Below, piece after piece: positions 16,533-26,121 of a stretch of DNA of 64,000 nucleotides. The notes under the pieces were generated by a model. That model did not search any database and had not been told where the DNA came from. It saw only the letters and a program-made list of their open reading frames with translations. A program made the position numbers and the translations under genes. The stretch is from the NCBI RefSeq assembly GCF_900104515.1, contig NZ_FNJL01000002.1, forward strand, positions 1 through 64,000. Direction: 5' to 3'. Position 1 is the stretch's first letter, and each line of letters begins with the position of its first letter. This DNA comes from Paracidovorax cattleyae. Lineage in GTDB: Bacteria; Pseudomonadota; Gammaproteobacteria; Burkholderiales; Burkholderiaceae_C.

Positions 16533-17524
16533 ACGGCCTCCCGGGCGGCAGGCGCGGGGGCGCTCCGTCCGGTCGTGCTGTCCGGTGGATCCGTGAAGGC
16601 GTCTCCGCCGTCGAAAGGGTGATGGCACGGCGTGTGCGGGCAGGACCAATCCTTGATCATGTCCGCCACGCACCGGGATGCCGGGGACGATTTGCCCTGG
16701 CGCGGGAAGGCCAGCGTCACCAGGCGTGAGAGATCGGGCTCCAGTAGCCGGCTGGCCTGCAGCCGGCCGCTGGCGCGCTCCTGCGCGATGGAGTAGGGGC
16801 CCAGCACGGTGTAGAGCCCTTTCGTCGAGGTCACCAGTTCCTTCTGCAGCGTCAGCGAGTCCGCTTCGACGACGGCATCCAGCCTGAAGCCCTGGCTGCG
16901 GGCGGTTTCGTCCAGGGCGGTGCGCCACTGGCTGGGCCGCCGGGGCAGCACCAGCGGCAGTCCCTGGAGGCGGCGGAAATCGATGCCGGGCAGGGCAGTG
17001 AGGGGGTCGCCGGGAGCGGAGACGAGGAAGGTGTGGGCCACGGCCAGGACTTTTTCCTCGCTGCCCCGCGGCGGCTGGAAGCGGAAGACGATCGCCATAT
17101 CCACGGAGCCGCTGTCGAGCATGGCGTTGAGTTCGGTGCCCTGGGCCTCGACGACGTTGAGCCGGATGCCCGGGTGTTCCTGCCGCAGCCGCTGGAACAC
17201 GCAGGGCATGAGGTGGTGCGCCGCCGAGGGAATGATGCCCAGGCGGACTTCGCCGCTCAGGGTGCCGGCTTCGGTGCGCAGGCTTTCCGACAGCGCCTCG
17301 GTCTCGTGCAGCCAGCGCCTGAGCCGGGGGAGTGCGTTGCGTCCCGCATCGGTCGGCACCACGCCGCGCCCGGTCCGCACGAACAGTGCCGCACCGAGCT
17401 GCTTCTCCAATTCGCTCACCTGCCGGCTGATGTGGGACTGCGCCGTCTGGCGCCGTGCCGCCACCTTGTTGATGCTGCCGCTGTCGGCGACTTCCAGGAG
17501 CAGGCGAACGCTCTCGATGTTCAT
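16490..17524 (-). CDS. LysR-family transcriptional regulator
   Basis: This is a 344-residue regulator. The N-terminal helix-turn-helix is typical (LLLEVADSGSINKVAARRQTAQSHISRQVSELEKQLGAALFVRTGRGVVPTDAG), and a periplasmic-binding-protein-like effector domain follows (VRLGIIPSAAHHLMP, VVEAQGTELNAMLDSGSVDMAIVF). The start is ATG 17524. The C terminus is about 40 residues longer than most LysR proteins and lies over the lipoprotein gene's end. It is divergent from the catabolic operon at 17.7-26.1 kb and is the natural candidate to control it; the inducer is unknown. Confidence 0.88.
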   Translation of the reverse strand: MNIESVRLLLEVADSGSINKVAARRQTAQSHISRQVSELEKQLGAALFVRTGRGVVPTDAGRNALPRLRRWLHETEALSESLRTEAGTLSGEVRLGIIPSAAHHLMPCVFQRLRQEHPGIRLNVVEAQGTELNAMLDSGSVDMAIVFRFQPPRGSEEKVLAVAHTFLVSAPGDPLTALPGIDFRRLQGLPLVLPRRPSQWRTALDETARSQGFRLDAVVEADSLTLQKELVTSTKGLYTVLGPYSIAQERASGRLQASRLLEPDLSRLVTLAFPRQGKSSPASRCVADMIKDWSCPHTPCHHPFDGGDAFTDPPDSTTGRSAPAPAAREAVHGVFVQFRPSADR

Positions 17525-17683
17525 GCGGGGTTTTCCGGTTATCTGCGTTTCGGCAATTCTGAAAGCTCTGAATCTTATCTGCACAGATAGATGGCGAGTT
17601 TCTACATTGCACAGGCCTGTGCCGGGCGGCCATCGTGGATGGGCCGTGCGGCGCCTTCTTCCCAGCCTTCCGAGGACACCGCC

Positions 17684-18535
17684 TTGAAAATAGCCTCCTT
17701 CCAACACGCCGGCCAAGCCACCTACGGTGTCGTGCGCGGCGACGATTTCCTGCTGCCGGACGACGGATTCCTGCGCCTCCATCCCGACCTGCGTTCCGTG
17801 CTGGCGGCGCAGGCACTTCCCGCGCTCGGCGAAGCCACCGCCTCCGGCGCACGCACCGTGCGCGCGGCCGACACCCGCGCCCTGCCGGTGATTCCCCAGC
17901 CCGGCAAGATCATCTGCGTGGGCCTCAACTACAAGACCCACGTGGCGGAAACCAAGCGGGCCGACAGCGACTACCCGTCGCTCTTCCTGCGCTTCACCGA
18001 TTCGCTGGCCGCGCAGGGCGACGAGGTGCTGCGTCCATCCTTTTCCGAGCGCTTCGACTGGGAGGGCGAGCTGGCCTTCGTGATCGGCAAGGGCGGGCGC
18101 CATATCGCCAAGTCCGACGCCTTCGGCCACATCGCCGGCTATGCCTGCTTCAACGACGTCAGCGTGCGCGACTGGCAGCGGCACACGCACCAGTTCACGC
18201 CGGGCAAGAACTTCCCCGGTACCGCGCCCTTCGGCCCCTACCTGGTGACGCGCGACGAAGTGCCCGATGTGGCCCGCCTGACGCTGGAAACGCGGCTGAA
18301 CGGCGAGGTGATGCAGCACGCCAGCGTGGGCGATCTGATCTTCGACATCCCGACCATCGTCGAATACGTCTCGCGCTTCACGCCGCTCTCGCCCGGCGAC
18401 GTGATCGCCACCGGCACGCCCGGCGGCGTGGGCGACCGCCGAGAGCCGCCGCGCTACATGCGGCACGGCGACACGGTCGAGGTGGAGATCACCGGCCTGG
18501 GCATTCTCCGCAACCGCATCGGAACGGACGCCTGA
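17684..18535 (+). CDS. Fumarylacetoacetate hydrolase (FAH) family protein
   Basis: This is a C-C hydrolase/decarboxylase/isomerase-fold protein of about 283 residues. The family core is clear: KIICVGLNYKTHVAE, the metal-site segment RFDWEGELAFVIGKGGR, ACFNDVSVRDWQRH and DVIATGTPGGVG. Metal ligands E and D sit in these blocks. TTG 17684 (MKIASFQHAGQATYG) is chosen because GAGGA lies seven bases upstream and the protein then begins as family members do; ATG 17591 would add 31 unlikely residues. As first gene of the operon it probably cleaves or isomerises a product of the HyuA/HyuB enzyme. The exact substrate is unknown. Confidence 0.85.
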   Translation: MKIASFQHAGQATYGVVRGDDFLLPDDGFLRLHPDLRSVLAAQALPALGEATASGARTVRAADTRALPVIPQPGKIICVGLNYKTHVAETKRADSDYPSLFLRFTDSLAAQGDEVLRPSFSERFDWEGELAFVIGKGGRHIAKSDAFGHIAGYACFNDVSVRDWQRHTHQFTPGKNFPGTAPFGPYLVTRDEVPDVARLTLETRLNGEVMQHASVGDLIFDIPTIVEYVSRFTPLSPGDVIATGTPGGVGDRREPPRYMRHGDTVEVEITGLGILRNRIGTDA

Positions 18536-18550
18536 GGCGCGGCGAAGCAG

Positions 18551-20644
18551 ATGGCAAGCAATTCCACCCCCAACGCGCGCAGCCTGCGCATCGCCGTGGA
18601 CATCGGCGGCACCTTCACCGACATGGCGGCCTTCGACGAGGCCACGGGCCAGCTGCTGTTCGGCAAGGCGCTGTCCACCCACGGCGCCCTGGTCAACGGC
18701 ATCCAGTCCACGCTGGACAGCGCGGACATCGACCTGAAGGACGGCAACCTCTTCCTGCACGGCTCGACCATCGCCATCAACACGCTGCTGGAGCGCAACG
18801 GTGCCAACACCGCACTGCTGATCACCGAAGGCTTTCGCGATATCTACGAGATCGGCCGCGTGAACCGGCCCGATGCCTACAACCTGTTCTTCAACAAGCA
18901 CCAGCCGCTGGTGAAGCGCTCGCTGCGCTTCGAGGTGGCCGAGCGCCTGCGCGCCGACGGCAGCCTGCACAAGCCGCTGGACGAGGCAGCGGTGCGCGAG
19001 CTGGCGAAGGAACTGAAGGGCCAGGGCATCGAGGCCGTGGCCGTGCTGCTGCTGCATTCCTACCGCAACCCGGCCCACGAGCAGCGCGTGAAGGCCATCC
19101 TGCAGGAAGAGCTGCCGCATGCCTTCGTCTCCGCTTCGCACGAGCTGAGCCAGGAATACCGCGAATTCGAGCGCGTCTCCACCGTCGTGGCCAATGCCTA
19201 TGTGGGCCCGCGCGTGTCGCAGTACCTGGGCCAGCTGGAAACGCACCTCTCGGCCAAGGGCTTCGGCGGCGATTTCTACGTCGTGCAGTCCACCGGCGGC
19301 CTGTTCCCCATCGAACATGCCCGCGTGGGCTGCGTGCGCATGCTGGAGTCCGGCCCGGCGGCCGGCGTGATCGGCGCGCAGGCAATCTGCGCGCAGTTGG
19401 GCATGGGCGATGCCATCGCCTTCGACATGGGTGGCACCACCGCCAAGGCCGGCGTGATCAGCGAAGGCCGGCCGCTCACGACCGGTTCGGCGCTGATCGG
19501 CGGCTACGAACGCGCGCTGCCCATCCAGATCCCGATGATGGACATCCATGAGGTCGGCACCGGCGGCGGCTCCATCGCCCGCGTCGAGACCGGCAACGCG
19601 CTGCGGGTGGGCCCGCAGAGCGCGGGCTCCATCCCCGGCCCGGTGGCCTATGGCCGCGGCGGCCAGGAGCCGACGGTGACCGACGCCAACCTGGTGCTGG
19701 GCCGGCTCGATGCCGACAACTTCCTGGGCGGCGAATTGAAGCTCGACCTGGCGGGCTGCCAGCGCCAGATGGCCGAGCGCATCGCGACGCCGCTGGGGCT
19801 GGAGCCGACGGAGGCGGCCGACGGCATCCTGCGCATCGCGGTGACGCAGATGTCGCATGCCGTGAAGGCCGTGACCACCGAGCGCGGCCTGGACGCCGGC
19901 AGCTTCACCATGGTGGTCTATGGCGGCGCGGGCCCGCTGCACGCCTCGGCCATCGCGCGCGAGATCGGCATCCGCAAGGTGCTGATCCCGTATGCGCCGG
20001 GCTATTTCTCGGCCTACGGCATGCTGTTCTCCGACCTGCGCTACGACTACGTGCGCTCGGTGTTCCGCAAGCTGAATGACGTGTCCTTCGACGAGATCGA
20101 GGAGGCGTACAGAAAGATGGAAGACGAGGGCCGCGCCGCGCTGGAGCAGTCCGGCGTGAAGGCCGATGGCGTGGTGATCGAGCGCGCCGCAGACATGCGC
20201 TACGTGGGCCAGGAGCATGCGGTCACCGTGGACCTGCCGCTCGCCTTCTTCGAAAGCCGCGATCGCTCGGCGATCAAGCGCCAGTTCGACGAACTGCACA
20301 AGGTGCGCTACGGCACTTCGGCGCCCGGGGAGCCCGCCGACCTGGTGAGCCTGCGCGTGACCGTGCTGGGCACCATGAAGAAGCCGCCGAAGCACCAGGT
20401 GGCGCAAGGCAGCGCCAAGCCCGGGGCGGACGCGCTGCGCACCGTCAAGCCGGTGTACTTCCGCACGGGCGGCTGGGCCGAAACGCCGGTCTTCAGGCGC
20501 GACCTGCTGCGCGCCGGCAACCGGATCTCCGGTCCCGCCCTCATCGAGGAGCACGCCTCCACCACCGTCGTGCAGCCCGGCGACGCGCTGCGCGTGGACG
20601 AACTCGGCAACCTGCAAATCGCCATCGGAAGCGACCGCACATGA
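18551..20644 (+). CDS. Hydantoinase/oxoprolinase-family ATPase subunit A (HyuA / acetone carboxylase beta-like)
   Basis: This is a 697-residue ATP-using subunit with the acetate/sugar-kinase-like fold of the hydantoinase A family. DIGGTFTD lies at residues 17-24, and the second phosphate loop is FDMGGTTAKAG. A family-typical VETGNALRVGPQSAGSIPGPVAYGRGG block follows. It overlaps the HyuB gene by four bases. Family members hydrolyse N-methylhydantoin or 5-oxoproline, or, with a third small subunit, carboxylate ketones. The length fits all of these, so the substrate is open. Confidence 0.9.
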   Translation: MASNSTPNARSLRIAVDIGGTFTDMAAFDEATGQLLFGKALSTHGALVNGIQSTLDSADIDLKDGNLFLHGSTIAINTLLERNGANTALLITEGFRDIYEIGRVNRPDAYNLFFNKHQPLVKRSLRFEVAERLRADGSLHKPLDEAAVRELAKELKGQGIEAVAVLLLHSYRNPAHEQRVKAILQEELPHAFVSASHELSQEYREFERVSTVVANAYVGPRVSQYLGQLETHLSAKGFGGDFYVVQSTGGLFPIEHARVGCVRMLESGPAAGVIGAQAICAQLGMGDAIAFDMGGTTAKAGVISEGRPLTTGSALIGGYERALPIQIPMMDIHEVGTGGGSIARVETGNALRVGPQSAGSIPGPVAYGRGGQEPTVTDANLVLGRLDADNFLGGELKLDLAGCQRQMAERIATPLGLEPTEAADGILRIAVTQMSHAVKAVTTERGLDAGSFTMVVYGGAGPLHASAIAREIGIRKVLIPYAPGYFSAYGMLFSDLRYDYVRSVFRKLNDVSFDEIEEAYRKMEDEGRAALEQSGVKADGVVIERAADMRYVGQEHAVTVDLPLAFFESRDRSAIKRQFDELHKVRYGTSAPGEPADLVSLRVTVLGTMKKPPKHQVAQGSAKPGADALRTVKPVYFRTGGWAETPVFRRDLLRAGNRISGPALIEEHASTTVVQPGDALRVDELGNLQIAIGSDRT

Positions 20645-22458
20645 GCACCTACACCACCCCCGCAGCGGCCGCCGGCACCGTCGCCGCCGTCGATCCGGTC
20701 ACCGTCGAGATCATCCGCAACGGCCTCTACGCCGTGACGGAGGAGATGAAGACCAACCTGACCCGCACGGCATACAACCTCATCATCTACGAGGCGCTGG
20801 ACTTCACCGTCGGCCTTTTCACCAAGGAGGGCGACACGGTCTCGATCGGCCTGGGCCTGCCGATGTTCATCCGCGGCATGTCGGAAACCGTGAAAGCCAA
20901 GATCCGCCACTTCGGCTACGAGAACATCCTGCCCGGCGACATCCTGGTCACCAACGACGCCTACACCACCGGCAGCCACTTGAACCACTTCACCTTCACC
21001 ATGCCGGTGTTCCACGAGGGCAGGCTCGAAGGCTTCACCTGCTGCATGGCGCACTGGCTGGACGTGGGCGGCACGCTGGGCAACGTCACCACCGACATCT
21101 TCAGCGAAGGCATCCAGATCCCCATCGTCAAGTACCAGCGCGAGGGCGTGGTCAACCAGGACCTGATCGACATCATCGCCATGAACGTGCGGCTGGCCGA
21201 GCGCGCTTTGGGTGACCTGCGCGCGCAGATCACCGCCATCACCACCGGCGAGCGGCGCTACGTGGAACTGCTGCAGCGCTATGGCGCCGATGCAGTCGAC
21301 GGTGCCATCCGGCAGATCATGGATTCTTCCGAGGCGGTGGCGCGCAAGAACACGCTGTCCATCCCCGACGGCGTCTATGAGGCCGAGTCCTTCATGGACG
21401 ACGACGGCCTGGAGATCGGCAAGCGCATCCCCATCCGCGTCAAGGTGACGGTGCAGGGCGACGAGATGACGGTGGACCTGTCGGACGTCTCCAGGCAGGT
21501 GCGCGGATTCTACAACTCGGGCTTCACCACCGGCATTGCCTGCGCGCAGGTGGCCTACAAGTGCCTGACCACGCCCACCGACTACCCGGTCAACGACGGC
21601 AGCTTCCACCCGCTCAAGGTGGTGATGCCCATGGGTACGGTGGTCAGCGCCGAGCGGCCCTACCCGATGCGGGTCTGGATGACCTTCCCGATGACGGTGA
21701 TCGACACCATTTTCAAGGCGCTGGCGCCGGCCATTCCCGACCGATCCATCGCCGGCCACCATGCCGACCTGGTGTTCCCCAACATCCACGGCATCTCGCC
21801 GGAGGACGGGCGACTCTTCATCGTCGGCATCGGCCCGCTGGGCGGTGGCTGGGGCGCCAAGAGCCGCGAAGACGGCGTCTCGGTCACCGTCTGCATCAAC
21901 GACGGCGACACGCACAACAGCCCCACCGAGCAGCTGGAGGCCAAGTACCCCGTGCTGGTCGAGAAGTACGAGATCCGCAAGGACTCCGCCGGCGCCGGCC
22001 GGTACCGCGGCGGGCTGGGCGCGGAAATGGTGGTGCAGGCGCTCTCGCCCTTCACCGTGACCACCCGCATCGACCGCGTCCACTGCAAGCCATGGGGCCT
22101 GGAAGGCGGCGGCGATGCGATGGGCAACGGCCTTGCCGTGCGCCACAAGGGCGAATGGAAGACCGACCATGCCAACGCCAAGATCTTCAACGTGCGGCTG
22201 GAGCGCGGCGACGCCTACAAGATGCTGTCGGGCGGCGGCGGCGGCTTCGGCGACCCGCTGGACCGCGAGCTCGACAAGGTGGCCGAAGACGTGCGCGAAG
22301 GCTATGTGAGCGCCGAGGTGGCCCGCGAGGTGTACCGCGTGGTGATCGATGCGCAAGGCCGGGCCGACGCGGGGGCCACGCAGCGCCTGCGCGCCGCGCC
22401 GCGCAGCCCGGCCGCCGGCACCGCCGCCGCTCCTACCGCTGCCCGGGACGGCCAGTGA
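20641..22458 (+). CDS. Hydantoinase B-family subunit (HyuB / acetone carboxylase alpha-like)
   Basis: This is a 605-residue partner of HyuA. The family pattern is clear: DPVTVEIIRNGLYAVTEEMKTNL at the start, DILVTNDAYTTGSHLNHFTF, MPMGTVVSAERPYPMRVWM, RYRGGLGAEMVVQ and GGGGGFGDPLDRE near the end. About 30 Ala-rich residues close the protein. It starts inside the hyuA stop and overlaps the next small gene by four bases (GTGA). With HyuA it should form the catalytic heteromer. Confidence 0.9.
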   Translation: MSTYTTPAAAAGTVAAVDPVTVEIIRNGLYAVTEEMKTNLTRTAYNLIIYEALDFTVGLFTKEGDTVSIGLGLPMFIRGMSETVKAKIRHFGYENILPGDILVTNDAYTTGSHLNHFTFTMPVFHEGRLEGFTCCMAHWLDVGGTLGNVTTDIFSEGIQIPIVKYQREGVVNQDLIDIIAMNVRLAERALGDLRAQITAITTGERRYVELLQRYGADAVDGAIRQIMDSSEAVARKNTLSIPDGVYEAESFMDDDGLEIGKRIPIRVKVTVQGDEMTVDLSDVSRQVRGFYNSGFTTGIACAQVAYKCLTTPTDYPVNDGSFHPLKVVMPMGTVVSAERPYPMRVWMTFPMTVIDTIFKALAPAIPDRSIAGHHADLVFPNIHGISPEDGRLFIVGIGPLGGGWGAKSREDGVSVTVCINDGDTHNSPTEQLEAKYPVLVEKYEIRKDSAGAGRYRGGLGAEMVVQALSPFTVTTRIDRVHCKPWGLEGGGDAMGNGLAVRHKGEWKTDHANAKIFNVRLERGDAYKMLSGGGGGFGDPLDRELDKVAEDVREGYVSAEVAREVYRVVIDAQGRADAGATQRLRAAPRSPAAGTAAAPTAARDGQ

Positions 22459-22838
22459 CCGTGGCCGAAGCCAGCGACTGCATCATGCAGCGCGCCGACA
22501 CGCTGCTGCGCCTCTGGAGCGACCTGGCGATGCGCCACGTCGCGCTGGGCGGCGCATGCGGCTGCGGCATGGGCGGCATCAGCCTGCGACTCGAGGACTT
22601 CGAACTGGACATCTTCGACTACCTGCAGGACGCCGGACTGCGCTCGGGCGAGCCGGCGGTGGCCGCGTTCTTCGATGCCTGGGGGCCGGCCGCGTCCCGG
22701 CCCGAGCCGGTGCGCCTGCTGCTGCAGCGGCTGGGCGAGGGCGCGGTCGAGCCCGGCGGCGCCGAATGGATCCTGGCGCGGCTGGAGCGCAGCCTGCGTT
22801 CGTTCGCGAGCCTGCACGGCTCGCAGGCGGAGTCCTGA
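22455..22838 (+). CDS. Small CGC-motif protein in the hydantoinase/carboxylase-like operon
   Basis: This is a 127-residue protein read from GTG 22455, overlapping the hyuB stop by four bases. It has a cysteine pair in ACGCGMGG (Cys35, Cys37) and a further Cys9, then a helical acidic segment ([17 protein letters not shown]). No family is recognised. Its size (about 14 kDa), cysteines and position directly after the A and B subunits suggest a small third subunit, as in acetone or acetophenone carboxylases, but this is inference from context. Confidence 0.7.
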   Translation: MTVAEASDCIMQRADTLLRLWSDLAMRHVALGGACGCGMGGISLRLEDFELDIFDYLQDAGLRSGEPAVAAFFDAWGPAASRPEPVRLLLQRLGEGAVEPGGAEWILARLERSLRSFASLHGSQAES

Positions 22839-22839
22839 G

Positions 22840-23907
22840 ATGGCGGGCCACTTCTCGGCCCTGCTGTCGGCGGAGCCGGCTGGCGGCGCGCGCGTGCCCG
22901 TCACGGTGCTGACCGGCTTCCTGGGCAGCGGCAAGACCACGCTGCTCAACCGCCTGCTGTCCCTGCCGGAGCTGGAGGGTACGGCCGTCATCGTCAACGA
23001 ATTCGGCGAGGTCGGCATCGACCACGACCTGATCACGCACACCACCGAAGACACCGTATTGCTGGCCAACGGCTGCCTGTGCTGCGCCGTGCGCGGCGAC
23101 CTGGTGGAGGCCCTGTGCGCGCTCTCGCAGCGCCCCGGGCCGCCCTTGCGGCAGGTGCTGATAGAGACCAGCGGCCTGGCCGACCCCGCACCCATCCTGC
23201 GGGTGCTGATGGGCGACCCGGCGGTCTCGCGCCACTTCGCGCTGCACGGCGTGGCCTGCACGGTCGATGCGGTGCTGGGCCTGCGGACCCTGGCCGCCCA
23301 TGCGGAGGCCGCGCGGCAGGCGGCCGTGGCCGATCTGCTGGTGCTGACCAAGACCGACCTGCTGCCGGAGGAGGGAGACGGCGCGGGCGCCACCCTGCAG
23401 GCGCTGGAGCGCGTCAATCCCGATGCGCCCGTCATACAGGGGCCTGCCGCGCAGATCGGCGCGCTGCTGGAGCTGATGAGCGGGCCGGCGCCTGCGGGCC
23501 GCGAGGCGTGCCAGGACCTGGCGTACCGGCCGCCGTCATCGCGCGCCACGGCCCTGGCCGGGGCTGCGGAGCCGGTCCATGCCGGCGGCATCGCTTCTTT
23601 CGTGCTGGTGCGCGATGTGCCGCTGCCGCTGGAGGCATTCGCGGACTGGCTCGACGTGGTCGTGGCGTCGCGCGGGGCGGACCTGCTGCGCGTCAAGGGG
23701 CTGGTGCACACCACGGACGACCCGCGGCGCCCGCTGCTGGTCCACGGCGTGCAGCACCTGTTCCCACCGCCCGAGCGGCTGCCTGCCTGGCCTTCGGGCG
23801 ACACCCGCACGCGCCTGGTCTTCATCACCCGCGGGGTGGACGGCGATGCATTGTCGGACACCCTGGACATCCTCGTGCGCAGGCACGCGCGGCGCCCGCC
23901 CCGATGA
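22840..23907 (+). CDS. CobW/COG0523-type G3E GTPase (metallochaperone-like)
   Basis: This is a 355-residue GTPase of the G3E family. Walker A is GFLGSGKTT (residues 26-34), with NEFGE, the metal-binding CxCC motif (CLCC, 79-82) and the guanine-specificity motif TKTD. A C-terminal CobW domain follows. The start ATG 22840 is one base after the preceding stop. G3E proteins insert or deliver metal ions (Zn, Ni, Co) to target enzymes. Being embedded in this operon, it most likely serves the HyuA/HyuB/CGC-protein complex, implying a metal-dependent enzyme. Confidence 0.88.
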   Translation: MAGHFSALLSAEPAGGARVPVTVLTGFLGSGKTTLLNRLLSLPELEGTAVIVNEFGEVGIDHDLITHTTEDTVLLANGCLCCAVRGDLVEALCALSQRPGPPLRQVLIETSGLADPAPILRVLMGDPAVSRHFALHGVACTVDAVLGLRTLAAHAEAARQAAVADLLVLTKTDLLPEEGDGAGATLQALERVNPDAPVIQGPAAQIGALLELMSGPAPAGREACQDLAYRPPSSRATALAGAAEPVHAGGIASFVLVRDVPLPLEAFADWLDVVVASRGADLLRVKGLVHTTDDPRRPLLVHGVQHLFPPPERLPAWPSGDTRTRLVFITRGVDGDALSDTLDILVRRHARRPPR

Positions 23908-23962
23908 GGGTGGCTCCGGTCCGGTTCCTTTCGGCTTCACAAGAAATTTCAAGGAGACAAGC

Positions 23963-24952
23963 ATGAACAAACGCCAATGGCTGCGGGCCTTCACGGCTCT
24001 CGCGGCGGCATGCGCCGCGTCCGGCGCGATGGCACAAGCCGCTGCTGCCCACTTTCCCGACAACGACCGCGTGGTCCGGATCATCGTCCCGTTCGCGGCG
24101 GGCGGCGGGGTGGACAGCGCGGCACGCCTGCTGGCCGAGCAGATGCGCAAGCAGCTGGGCACCAACGTCATCGTGGAGAACAAGGCCGGCGCGAGCGGTA
24201 CCGTGGGAGGCCGTTTCGTGCAGACCGCGCCGGCGGACGGCTACACGCTGCTCTTTTCCGCAGCGACCCAGGTGCATACGCGGCAGGTGATGAAGAATCC
24301 GCCCTACGACCCGCAGGCCGATTTCGCGCCCGTGGCACGCATCGGCGAAGCGCCGCTGATGCTGATCATCTCGCCGCAGCAGCCGGAAAAGAAACTCTCC
24401 GAGGTGCTCCGGTCGGCCGGCGCGAAGCCCGAAGCCTGGACCGCCGCGCTGCCTGCGTTCGGTGCGCCCAGCCACCTCGCCACCCTGCTGCTCGCCAAGG
24501 AGGGGAAGGTGTCCTTCACCTACGTTCCCTACAAGGGCACCCAGCCGGCTCTGATCGATGTGGCGGGCGGCCAGGTGCAGCTGCTGCTCGACTCGATGGT
24601 GTCGCTGCTGCCCATGGCCAAGTCGGGCAACGTCAAGCCTATCGCCATCACCGCGAAGACGCGCAGCCCCCTGCTGCCGCAGGTGCCGACGTTCGCCGAA
24701 AGCGGCATGCCGCAGTTTTCCTACGCTTCCTGGTACGGCCTCTGGGCACCCCGCGGCACGCCGGCCGACCGCATCGCGGTGCTCAACAAGGCTGCCAGCG
24801 CCGCCGTGTCCGAACTGGCCCGCTCGGGTGCGTTCGCCAACCTGGGCATCGAGCCGGTGAACGAATCACCCGAGCAGTTCCGGCAGTACATCGCGCACGA
24901 AGTGACGCAGGGCGCCGAGCTGCTGCGCAATGCCGGTTTCAAGCCGGAGTGA
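23963..24952 (+). CDS. Bug/TctC-family tripartite tricarboxylate transporter substrate-binding protein
   Basis: This is a 329-residue periplasmic binding protein with a clear signal peptide (MNKRQWLRAFTALAAACAASGAMA) and the Bug-family signatures VRIIVPFAAGGGVDSAARLLAEQM, VIVENKAGASGTVGG and YVPYKGTQPALIDVAGGQV. AAGGAG lies six bases before ATG 23963. Such proteins are very abundant in Burkholderiales and bind carboxylated or amide compounds. Membrane subunits (TctA/TctB) are not adjacent, as is usual for Bug proteins. It probably captures the substrate of this operon. Confidence 0.9.
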   Translation: MNKRQWLRAFTALAAACAASGAMAQAAAAHFPDNDRVVRIIVPFAAGGGVDSAARLLAEQMRKQLGTNVIVENKAGASGTVGGRFVQTAPADGYTLLFSAATQVHTRQVMKNPPYDPQADFAPVARIGEAPLMLIISPQQPEKKLSEVLRSAGAKPEAWTAALPAFGAPSHLATLLLAKEGKVSFTYVPYKGTQPALIDVAGGQVQLLLDSMVSLLPMAKSGNVKPIAITAKTRSPLLPQVPTFAESGMPQFSYASWYGLWAPRGTPADRIAVLNKAASAAVSELARSGAFANLGIEPVNESPEQFRQYIAHEVTQGAELLRNAGFKPE

Positions 24953-24998
24953 GAGCACCCGCTCCCTCCCTTCAGAGCACCAGTAACGAGGACAACCC

Positions 24999-26087
24999 AT
25001 GCATGCAAAGACTTTGCTGAGCGCCGCCGCCCTCTCGGCCACGGTCGTTCCGGGCCTGCCGGCCTTCGCACAATCATCGCTGACCGTGTTCGGCGCCATC
25101 GATGCGACCGTCCAGCACGCCAGCCAGGGCGGCGCTTCGGTGAACCGCCTCAACGGCAGCGGCGGCAACCAGATCAGCCGCCTGGGATTCCGGGGCGTGG
25201 AGGACCTCGGCGGCGGGCTGTCCGCGGGTTTCGTGCTCGACATGGGGCTGAATATCGACACGGGCACGGGGGGCGTCACGTCGGCCAACAACCAGACGGC
25301 CGCCACGTCCTCCGGCCTGGCGTTCAACCGCCGCTCCACCGTCAGCCTGAGCAGTACCCAGTGGGGTGAAATGCGCCTCGGCCGCGACTTCACGCCGACC
25401 TACTGGAACCTCACGTTGTTCGATCCGTTCGGCACGGCGGGCGCGGGGTCGGCGGTCAACATCATCCAGGGCAGCCTGTCGAAGGTGTCCACGGTGCAGA
25501 CGGCGCTGCGTGCTTCCAACTCGGTCGGCTACCTCCTGCCGAATATGAAAGGCTTCTACGGACAGCTGATGTACGCCATGGGAGAGAACGGCTCCGGCGC
25601 GGCCAACGGCACGCGGCGGGACGGCAACTACGCGGGCGTGCGCCTGGGCTACGCGGCCGGCCCGCTGAATGTCGCCATCGCCCACGGCCGAACGTCGCTC
25701 GCTTCGGGCGACGTGTCCACGACCAACGCGGGCCTGGCCTACGATTTCAAGGTCACCAGGCCGATGCTGCAGCTCTTCCAGGACCGCAAGGATGGCGTGC
25801 CTGCGCCCAGCCGCTCATCGGGCTTCCTGGTGGGTGCGCAATTTCCGGTGGGGCGGGGCTACATCCCGGCGTCGCACAGCCGCATCGGGGACAACGCCGC
25901 GGTGCAGCGCAAGGCGACCCAGTCGGCGATCGGCTATGTCCACAACCTCTCCAGGCGCACGGCGGTGTACACGACGTTCTCGCGCATCGGCAATTCCGGC
26001 GGCGCGGCGCTGAGCGGGGGCGGGGTGCCGGGCGTGGCGAACGCGGCATGGCGCGGCACCGACATCGGCATCCGGCATGCCTTCTAG
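24999..26087 (+). CDS. Gram-negative porin (OmpC/Omp32-like)
   Basis: This is a 362-residue outer-membrane porin. A signal peptide (LLSAAALSATVVPGLPAFA) precedes SSLTVFGAIDATVQHASQGG, the typical first strand of beta-proteobacterial porins, then SRLGFRGVEDLGGGLSAGF and the C-terminal strand ending in RHAF (terminal phenylalanine needed for BAM assembly). It starts 46 bases after the Bug protein gene. It is likely the outer-membrane entry pore for the operon's substrate. Confidence 0.9.
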   Translation: MHAKTLLSAAALSATVVPGLPAFAQSSLTVFGAIDATVQHASQGGASVNRLNGSGGNQISRLGFRGVEDLGGGLSAGFVLDMGLNIDTGTGGVTSANNQTAATSSGLAFNRRSTVSLSSTQWGEMRLGRDFTPTYWNLTLFDPFGTAGAGSAVNIIQGSLSKVSTVQTALRASNSVGYLLPNMKGFYGQLMYAMGENGSGAANGTRRDGNYAGVRLGYAAGPLNVAIAHGRTSLASGDVSTTNAGLAYDFKVTRPMLQLFQDRKDGVPAPSRSSGFLVGAQFPVGRGYIPASHSRIGDNAAVQRKATQSAIGYVHNLSRRTAVYTTFSRIGNSGGAALSGGGVPGVANAAWRGTDIGIRHAF

Positions 26088-26121
26088 CCGCCGCGCCACA
26101 CGCCCGCGCGGCCCGCGGCCG

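Noticed and set aside
16490-20617. Very long minus-strand open frame over the FAH and hyuA genes
   Set aside because: Only the last 344 codons are a real gene (LysR); the rest is a GC-rich shadow frame rich in His, Arg and Gly.
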